A DNA stretch of 10,739 nucleotides, from assembly GCA_017547395.1 (NCBI GenBank), contig JAFYPS010000022.1, forward strand, positions 1-10,739, in the 5' to 3' direction. The stretch comes from Clostridia bacterium (lineage in GTDB: Bacteria > Bacillota_A > Clostridia > Oscillospirales > CAG-272). The translations under genes were made by a program, and so were the position numbers. Below the pieces are notes generated by a model that saw nothing but the letters and a program-made list of their open reading frames with translations, did no database searches and was not told the DNA's origin. Every line of letters starts with the position of its first letter. Position 1 is the first letter of the stretch. Positions 6,317-10,739 of the stretch are shown piece after piece.

Positions 6317-6346
6317 TAAATTGAAAATATATAAAGGAGTAATTCT

Positions 6347-7633
6347 GTGGCAAACGTAAAGATAAACTCAGGTAACGTTATTGGAAAAATCAAGCCGTTG
6401 CACTGTACGGTAAACGGCCCTGTTGCAAACCATGACGGAAGCGGCGGAACGGTAAACGCATTCAAAACCGCCGGAATTCCCTATGCAAGATTGCATGATT
6501 CTTCTTTTTTTGATAATTACGGAGGAGAGCACACCGTTGACGTCAGCGGCATTTTCCCGAACTTTGACAGTGACCCGTATGACGAAGCTTCGTATGACTT
6601 TTATTACACCGATATGTACATCAAGCGTACACTCGATGTGGGTGCGAAGATTTTTTACCGTCTTGGTCAGAGAATAGAGGTTCGCCCGAAGAAGTATCAC
6701 GTTATTCCCCCAAAGGACTTCAAAAAGTGGGCGGTTATCTGCGAGCACATCATCCGACACTACAATGAGGGATGGGCAAATGGATTTGAATACGGCATTG
6801 AGTTCTGGGAAGTATGGAACGAACCCGACAACAGACCTGCCTGCTGGACGGGCACAATGGAGCAGTTCTACGATTTCTTTGAAATCGCAGTAAAGCATCT
6901 CAAGGAATGCTTCCCGAATATAAAAATCGGCGGCCCCGCACTTACTGAATGGTCTGTAGACAACGGAAATGCGCGCAAGTTTATCGAGACTATGCGTGAA
7001 AGAAACGTACCGATGGACTTTCTTTCCTGGCACACCTATTCAAGAGTGATAGAGGATTTCACAAAACGTTCTGTCGAAATACGTGACGCACTTGATGCAA
7101 ACGGCTATAAGAATGCGCTCAGCATTGTTGATGAGTGGAACTATCTCGTTGACTGGAAGGGCGGAATGGAAGAGGGCAGAAGAAAGAGACGCACTATTGA
7201 GGGCGCAGCTTTCGTTGCGGCAAATCAGGCGACCGTACAGAACACGTCTATTGATATGCTGATGTATTACGATGCGCGTCCTTGCTCGTTCTGCAGTCTT
7301 TGGGAGCCGTTTTATTATGACCCTTATAAGCCGTTTTACTCTATGGTTGCTTTCAACAAGCTGTACAGACTTGGTACCCGGATAGAAATTACGTCTGACG
7401 ATAAGGACGTTTATGCTCTTGCCGCAACCAACGGAGAAAAGAGAGCAGCCACGGTTACTTATTATACCTACGAAGCGGATATGCCCGAAAAGCATATCAC
7501 GGTTGAGCTTGACGGCGACTATGATATATATATGCTTGATGCATCCCGCGACCTTGAGCATATCGGCGAGGCATCGGGTGTATGCGGCATTACGCTAAAG
7601 CCTAACAGTGTAGTCCTTTTTGAGAGCAGATGA
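6347..7633 (+). CDS. GH39-family glycoside hydrolase (beta-xylosidase-like), cytoplasmic
   Basis: A 428-residue enzyme of clan GH-A. The motif FWEVWNEPD (153-161) holds the acid/base Glu159, and SIVDEWN (259-265) the likely nucleophile Glu263, about 100 residues apart as expected for a retaining (beta/alpha)8 enzyme. Flanking sequence such as ACWTGTMEQFYDFF and FPNIKIGGPA is typical of GH39, whose members include beta-xylosidases and alpha-L-iduronidase-like enzymes. The region after about 330 should be the C-terminal beta-sandwich. No signal peptide is present, so it probably acts inside the cell on imported oligosaccharides. The start is GTG 6347, with AAGGAG (6334-6339) 7 nt upstream; no in-frame ATG has a comparable site. 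It lies 47 bp before the GH43 gene with no terminator, under a divergent AraC regulator. Exact substrate is not determined; xylo-oligosaccharide is the best guess, arabinose- or uronate-containing glycosides are possible. Confidence 0.88.
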   Translation: MANVKINSGNVIGKIKPLHCTVNGPVANHDGSGGTVNAFKTAGIPYARLHDSSFFDNYGGEHTVDVSGIFPNFDSDPYDEASYDFYYTDMYIKRTLDVGAKIFYRLGQRIEVRPKKYHVIPPKDFKKWAVICEHIIRHYNEGWANGFEYGIEFWEVWNEPDNRPACWTGTMEQFYDFFEIAVKHLKECFPNIKIGGPALTEWSVDNGNARKFIETMRERNVPMDFLSWHTYSRVIEDFTKRSVEIRDALDANGYKNALSIVDEWNYLVDWKGGMEEGRRKRRTIEGAAFVAANQATVQNTSIDMLMYYDARPCSFCSLWEPFYYDPYKPFYSMVAFNKLYRLGTRIEITSDDKDVYALAATNGEKRAATVTYYTYEADMPEKHITVELDGDYDIYMLDASRDLEHIGEASGVCGITLKPNSVVLFESR

Positions 7634-7680
7634 TTTGTATTAAACGGATAAATTAAAAAATCATATTTTAGGAGAAAAGA

Positions 7681-9882
7681 ATGAAAAAACTGTTATCACT
7701 TGCTTTAATTACGGTTTTATTTTCAGTATTGGCAATAGGAGTTTTGGCTATGGAACAGAACTTTATTAACCCCGTCGCGCTTGGCGCTGACCCATTTATT
7801 TTAAAGGATGACGGTACATATTACCTTTACGTAACAGGCGATAACCTCGGCTATCGCGTATATTCCTCAAAGAACCTTGTTGAGTGGACCGCACACGGCC
7901 ACTGCCTTGTAAAAGATGACGTTTACCTTGACCCCGATTCAAAGTATGAAAATCTTTTTTGGGCGCCCGAGGTTATCAAGTACGAGGGCAAGTATTATAT
8001 GGCTTATACCGCACAGCACCGCGTAGGCATTGCAGTTGCGGACAACCCTCTCGGACCCTTCAAGAGTCCCGAAGGCTCAAAGTATCTTCTCCCTTACTAC
8101 AACAATATTGACGGTAACTTCTTCCTCGACGATGACGGAAAGATGTACCTTTACTACGTAACTCAGCAGGCTACACGTGTTGACGATTACGTAAGTAAGG
8201 CCGGCAATAATATCTGGGGCTGTGAGCTTGATATGAATACTCTCACTATCAAGTCCGATACCGTTAAGCTTCTTCAGCAGTGGGATGAAACCACCGAGGC
8301 GGTCAGCAAGCTTAACGAGGGTCCGTTTATGATCAAGCATAACGGAAAGTACTATCTTACGTTCTCGGCGGACAAGTACTATATGACCTCATATTCCGTT
8401 AACTATGCTGTAAGCGACTCTCCTCTTGGCGAGTTCAAGCGTGACTTCAACAATCCCGTTTTAAAGTGTGATGACCTTGACTATGCCGATGCCGATAATC
8501 CGCACCTTTACGGTCCCGGACACCATTCTTTCGTAGAGGCGCCCAACGGCAAGGATATGCTTATCGTTTACCACGCTCACCGTACGGGTAAATCCTGGAA
8601 CGGCACTGTCGGTACCGGCACAGAGTTCAGACCGAACTATGACAATCCTTTCTGCGGACCGAGAAACACCTGCATTGACCTTGCATGGTTTGACGCGAGC
8701 GGCGTTCTCCGCGCAGGTAGCAAGGATAACCCCGGTGTTCCTACCGCGGTAGCGCAGCCCGTGCTTGAGGGAACCGAGCTTACAAGAAAGACCTATTTCA
8801 CAGGTGCTTTTGAAAAGATTCCCACTCTCCCTACTGTTTACGTTGCTTATACCGACGGCTCCGACGATAACACCGGTGCAAAGGACTCTCCCTTAAAGAC
8901 TATTGAAAAGGCTCTCGGACTTCTCAAAAAGGGCGGTACAATAGTTCTTACCCAAGGATACACCTCAGCCGTATCTCTTTCCTTAAGCACAAGAGGTCCT
9001 CTTTACATCACCGGACTTAACAATAGCGTTCACCTCGAATTCAAGTATATTAATATCAGCTCTGCAGTTTATTTTGACAATCTTGTTTTCTATCCCAAGA
9101 GCGTAAACGAGGTTTCCGCCATCGTATGCAACTTCAACGACGTTGTAATGGGCGAGGGCGTAAGCTGTATCAACCGTCCGCGCGCAGACAGAGACTATCC
9201 TCTTCTTATCGGCGGCAAGTGGTATTACACCGGTGAGCAGACAGACCCTGTATATGGCAACAACTTTAAGCCGAGTGAAGACAAAATGACCAATACCAAG
9301 GCATTTACCTTTGCAGTGCTTGGCGGCACGTGGCAGGTATGCACCGCGGGCAGTGTAAAGGGTATGGACGTTGTTGACGGCACAGCGCCGGGTGCAACTG
9401 TTGTTATCGGCAATCTTGCAAAGCCTATCCCCGGTCTTACCGTAGCAGATCTTGCACCCGTAGGCAGTCTTGGCGAAGCTACCGAGGTTGTAACTCCTCC
9501 CGTGGCACAGAAAACCGAGATAAAGATGACTATTGATTCTCTGATTGCTACCGTTAACGGCGAAAGCAAGACTCTCGATGCGGCACCCATTATCCGCAAC
9601 AGCCGCACAATGCTCCCCGTTCGCTTTGTAGCAGAGAACCTCGGAGCGACCGTTGGATGGGACGATGCAACCAAGACCGTTTCGGTAAAGAGCGCAGATA
9701 CCACCATCGAAATCGTTATCGGTGCTGCTACCGCTAAGGTAAACGGCAAGGAAATCGCACTCGACTCTCCCGCGTTTATCGAAAACAGCCGCACTTATCT
9801 TCCCGTAAGAGTTGTTGCCGAAAACCTCGGCGCAACGGTGTCTTGGGACGATGCGACTAAAACCGCAACACTTGTAAAGTAA
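7681..9882 (+). CDS. Exported GH43-family glycosidase with beta-helix-like segment and two C-terminal stalk repeats
   Basis: A 733-residue multidomain protein. Residues 1-23 are a signal peptide (Lys-Lys, hydrophobic core, likely cleavage after VLA). Residues about 27-350 form a GH43 five-bladed propeller. Asp37 in GADPFIL is the likely general base, Asp144 in NNIDGNFF the pKa modulator, Glu213 in LNEGPFM the general acid, with His281-His282 in GPGHHSF. GH43 enzymes are inverting arabinofuranosidases, beta-xylosidases or arabinanases. Residues about 385-500 start with YVAYTDGSDDNTGAKDSPLKTI, typical of the first turns of DUF1565/right-handed beta-helix domains, but only a short stretch follows. 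Residues 616-733 hold two 'copper amine oxidase N-terminal' (stalk) repeats, each with NSRT-x-LPVR and AENLGATV-x-WDDATKT. No LPXTG, SLH or transmembrane anchor is seen. ATG 7681 has AGGAG (7670-7674) 6 nt upstream. It is probably co-transcribed with the GH39 gene and is followed by a strong terminator. Confidence 0.9.
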   Translation: MKKLLSLALITVLFSVLAIGVLAMEQNFINPVALGADPFILKDDGTYYLYVTGDNLGYRVYSSKNLVEWTAHGHCLVKDDVYLDPDSKYENLFWAPEVIKYEGKYYMAYTAQHRVGIAVADNPLGPFKSPEGSKYLLPYYNNIDGNFFLDDDGKMYLYYVTQQATRVDDYVSKAGNNIWGCELDMNTLTIKSDTVKLLQQWDETTEAVSKLNEGPFMIKHNGKYYLTFSADKYYMTSYSVNYAVSDSPLGEFKRDFNNPVLKCDDLDYADADNPHLYGPGHHSFVEAPNGKDMLIVYHAHRTGKSWNGTVGTGTEFRPNYDNPFCGPRNTCIDLAWFDASGVLRAGSKDNPGVPTAVAQPVLEGTELTRKTYFTGAFEKIPTLPTVYVAYTDGSDDNTGAKDSPLKTIEKALGLLKKGGTIVLTQGYTSAVSLSLSTRGPLYITGLNNSVHLEFKYINISSAVYFDNLVFYPKSVNEVSAIVCNFNDVVMGEGVSCINRPRADRDYPLLIGGKWYYTGEQTDPVYGNNFKPSEDKMTNTKAFTFAVLGGTWQVCTAGSVKGMDVVDGTAPGATVVIGNLAKPIPGLTVADLAPVGSLGEATEVVTPPVAQKTEIKMTIDSLIATVNGESKTLDAAPIIRNSRTMLPVRFVAENLGATVGWDDATKTVSVKSADTTIEIVIGAATAKVNGKEIALDSPAFIENSRTYLPVRVVAENLGATVSWDDATKTATLVK
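9526..9879 (+). repeat. Two tandem stalk-domain repeats in the GH43 protein
   Basis: Protein-level tandem repeat: residues about 616-672 (9526-9696) and 678-733 (9712-9879). NSRT at 640 and again at 702 sets a period of 62 residues. Both copies share V-N-G-x, the NSRT-x-LPVR core, VAENLGATV and WDDATKT. The DNA of the two copies differs at many third positions, so the duplication is old or constrained at protein level, not a recent DNA duplication. The family is known as Cu_amine_oxidN1 or stalk domain and is thought to be a non-catalytic surface-protein module. Confidence 0.9.
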
Positions 9883-9886
9883 AACG

Positions 9887-9915
9887 AAAAAGGACTGCGA
9901 AAGCAGTCCTTTTTT
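9887..9915. terminator. Rho-independent terminator after the GH43 gene
   Basis: Stem AAAAAGGACTGC (9887-9898) / GCAGTCCTTTTT (9903-9914) closed by the GNRA tetraloop GAAA, followed by T to 9915. It begins 4 bp after the GH43 stop codon. On the minus strand the T-tract is also good (TTTTTCGTTTT), so it can back up galactokinase termination. Confidence 0.93.
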
Positions 9916-9957
9916 GCTACTGTATGGGATGGTGTCCTCGACGCCACGTGATATTTA

Positions 9958-9986
9958 AGAACCCGACTGCTTTGCAGTCGGGTTCT
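9958..9986 (-). terminator. Hairpin terminator after galactokinase
   Basis: A perfect 13-bp stem, AGAACCCGACTGC (9958-9970) with GCAGTCGGGTTCT (9974-9986), loop TTT, lies 9 bp downstream of the galK stop. The T-tract on the minus side is short and interrupted (TTCTTAAATAT), so it may be leaky and rely on the second hairpin at 9887-9915. Confidence 0.78.
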
Positions 9987-9995
9987 GTTATTCAA

Positions 9996-10739
9996 TTAAT
10001 AAACCTTGATAGCACCTTCGGGACGAATGCTCATTACAACGCATGAACCCTCTCCAAAGATTTTATCCATTGCTGCTTTATATTCCTCAACGTCCTCGTG
10101 AGCAACGAAAGCCTGAATCGTGCCGGCAAATCCGCCGCCGTGAACGCGGTATGCGCCTTTTTTGTCACCGAGAATTGCATCGGAAATGCAGAGTGCAAGG
10201 GAAAGTCCCTGTTCTTTTACGTCTTTGGTTGCGAAAATGTTCTGCAGATACTTGAAGCTCGAGTTGCCTGATGCCTTAACACCGTCAAAGAAGGTATCAA
10301 GATCGCCTTTCTTAAGTGCCTCTGTCTGCATAAGTACGCGCTCGTTTTCATTAACGAAGTGAAGCGCACGGAGAACTGCACGGTCGCCTGTAACCTTGCG
10401 GATAGCGGCGATGTTTTCAACGATGTCGTCCTTGCTTACGTCACGGAGAACCTCCTTGCCGAAGAATTTAGCAACTGCCTTCATCTCGGAGGGGATTGCC
10501 GCATACTCGTCGTTAAGGTCGGAGTGATTGCCCTTGGTATTGGTAATGCAAAGGCTGTAGCCCGCCTTGCTCATATCAAAGTCAAGAGGGGTGATAACGG
10601 GAGCGGACGCATCCTTAAAGTCGATAGCAACAAATCCGCCGACTGCGCACGCCGTCTGGTCCATAAGACCGCAGGGTTTGCCGAAATACACGTTTTCGGA
10701 GAACTGAGCGATGCGTGCAACCTCTGCATTATCAACGGA
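9996..10739 (-). CDS. galK: Galactokinase, C-terminal 247 residues (5' end beyond window)
   Basis: The reading frame is open to the right edge, so the gene continues out of the window. The apparent GTG start at 10691 is internal, since 16 more in-frame codons precede it and match the family. Galactokinase phosphorylates alpha-D-galactose with ATP in the Leloir pathway. Visible marks: FGKPCGLMDQTACAVGG, equivalent to the galactokinase 'C-G-I-M-D-Q' motif with the catalytic Asp; CITNTKGNHSDLNDEY; RALHFVNENERV; and the GHMP-kinase motif 3, YRVHGGGFAGTIQAFV. The N-terminal galactose signature and the ATP-binding GxxxSSA motif are off-window, so other sugar kinases of the GalK subfamily are not fully excluded. 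It converges with the GH43 gene, the two being separated by back-to-back terminators. Confidence 0.92.
   Translation of the reverse strand, partial: SVDNAEVARIAQFSENVYFGKPCGLMDQTACAVGGFVAIDFKDASAPVITPLDFDMSKAGYSLCITNTKGNHSDLNDEYAAIPSEMKAVAKFFGKEVLRDVSKDDIVENIAAIRKVTGDRAVLRALHFVNENERVLMQTEALKKGDLDTFFDGVKASGNSSFKYLQNIFATKDVKEQGLSLALCISDAILGDKKGAYRVHGGGFAGTIQAFVAHEDVEEYKAAMDKIFGEGSCVVMSIRPEGAIKVY

Noticed and set aside
9996..10691. GTG at 10691 as the galactokinase start.
   Set aside because: The frame stays open to the window edge and the upstream codons match galactokinase, so the GTG is an internal valine codon.

Overview
The window looks like a chromosomal segment of an anaerobic member of the Clostridia (Bacillota), possibly a gut or rumen lineage. 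The signs are a T-box riboswitch, Shine-Dalgarno sites close to AGGAGG, near-consensus sigma-A promoters, a 2[4Fe-4S] DUF362 protein, a MinD-like/methylglyoxal-synthase gene pair, and an exported glycosidase ending in the 'copper amine oxidase N-terminal/stalk' repeats common in Clostridia. The genetic code is standard, and no genus can be named from this sequence.

Left part, minus strand (1-2914). A MinD-family ATPase gene and a methylglyoxal synthase-like gene form one transcription unit with its own promoter. Immediately after the mgsA stop codon lies a perfect-consensus promoter, then a T-box leader with a likely threonine (ACC) specifier and a rho-independent attenuator. It controls a DUF362 iron-sulfur protein gene and, 25 nt further on, the start of a gene that reads as threonyl-tRNA synthetase (only the TGS domain is in the window). 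The DUF362 gene therefore appears to be under charged-tRNA control together with thrS.

Centre, plus strand (3008-5459). Diverging from minD are glyA (serine hydroxymethyltransferase) and pfkA (ATP-dependent phosphofructokinase), probably co-transcribed and ended by a bidirectional terminator shared with the convergent regulator gene.

Right part (5458-9915). An AraC-family regulator is transcribed divergently from two glycoside hydrolase genes: a GH39-like enzyme without a signal peptide, and an exported multidomain GH43 protein (signal peptide, GH43 five-bladed propeller, short beta-helix-like segment, two stalk repeats). This reads as a small pentose-polysaccharide (xylan/arabinoxylan type) utilisation cassette set between central-carbon genes. 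The far right holds the C-terminal part of galactokinase on the minus strand, facing the GH43 gene across two back-to-back hairpin terminators.

Most of the window is ordinary metabolism. The points most worth a second look are: (1) the MgsA homologue, in which two key catalytic positions and several others differ from the classical enzyme; (2) the DUF362 protein placed between a Thr T-box and thrS; (3) the GH43/beta-helix/stalk architecture; and (4) the same GACTGC...GCAGTC stem core in three independent terminators. I do not see a convincing undescribed defence or mobile system, CRISPR array, IS element or tRNA gene. No gene-free stretch exceeds 300 bases; the longest, 1347-1610, is filled by the T-box leader and its promoter.
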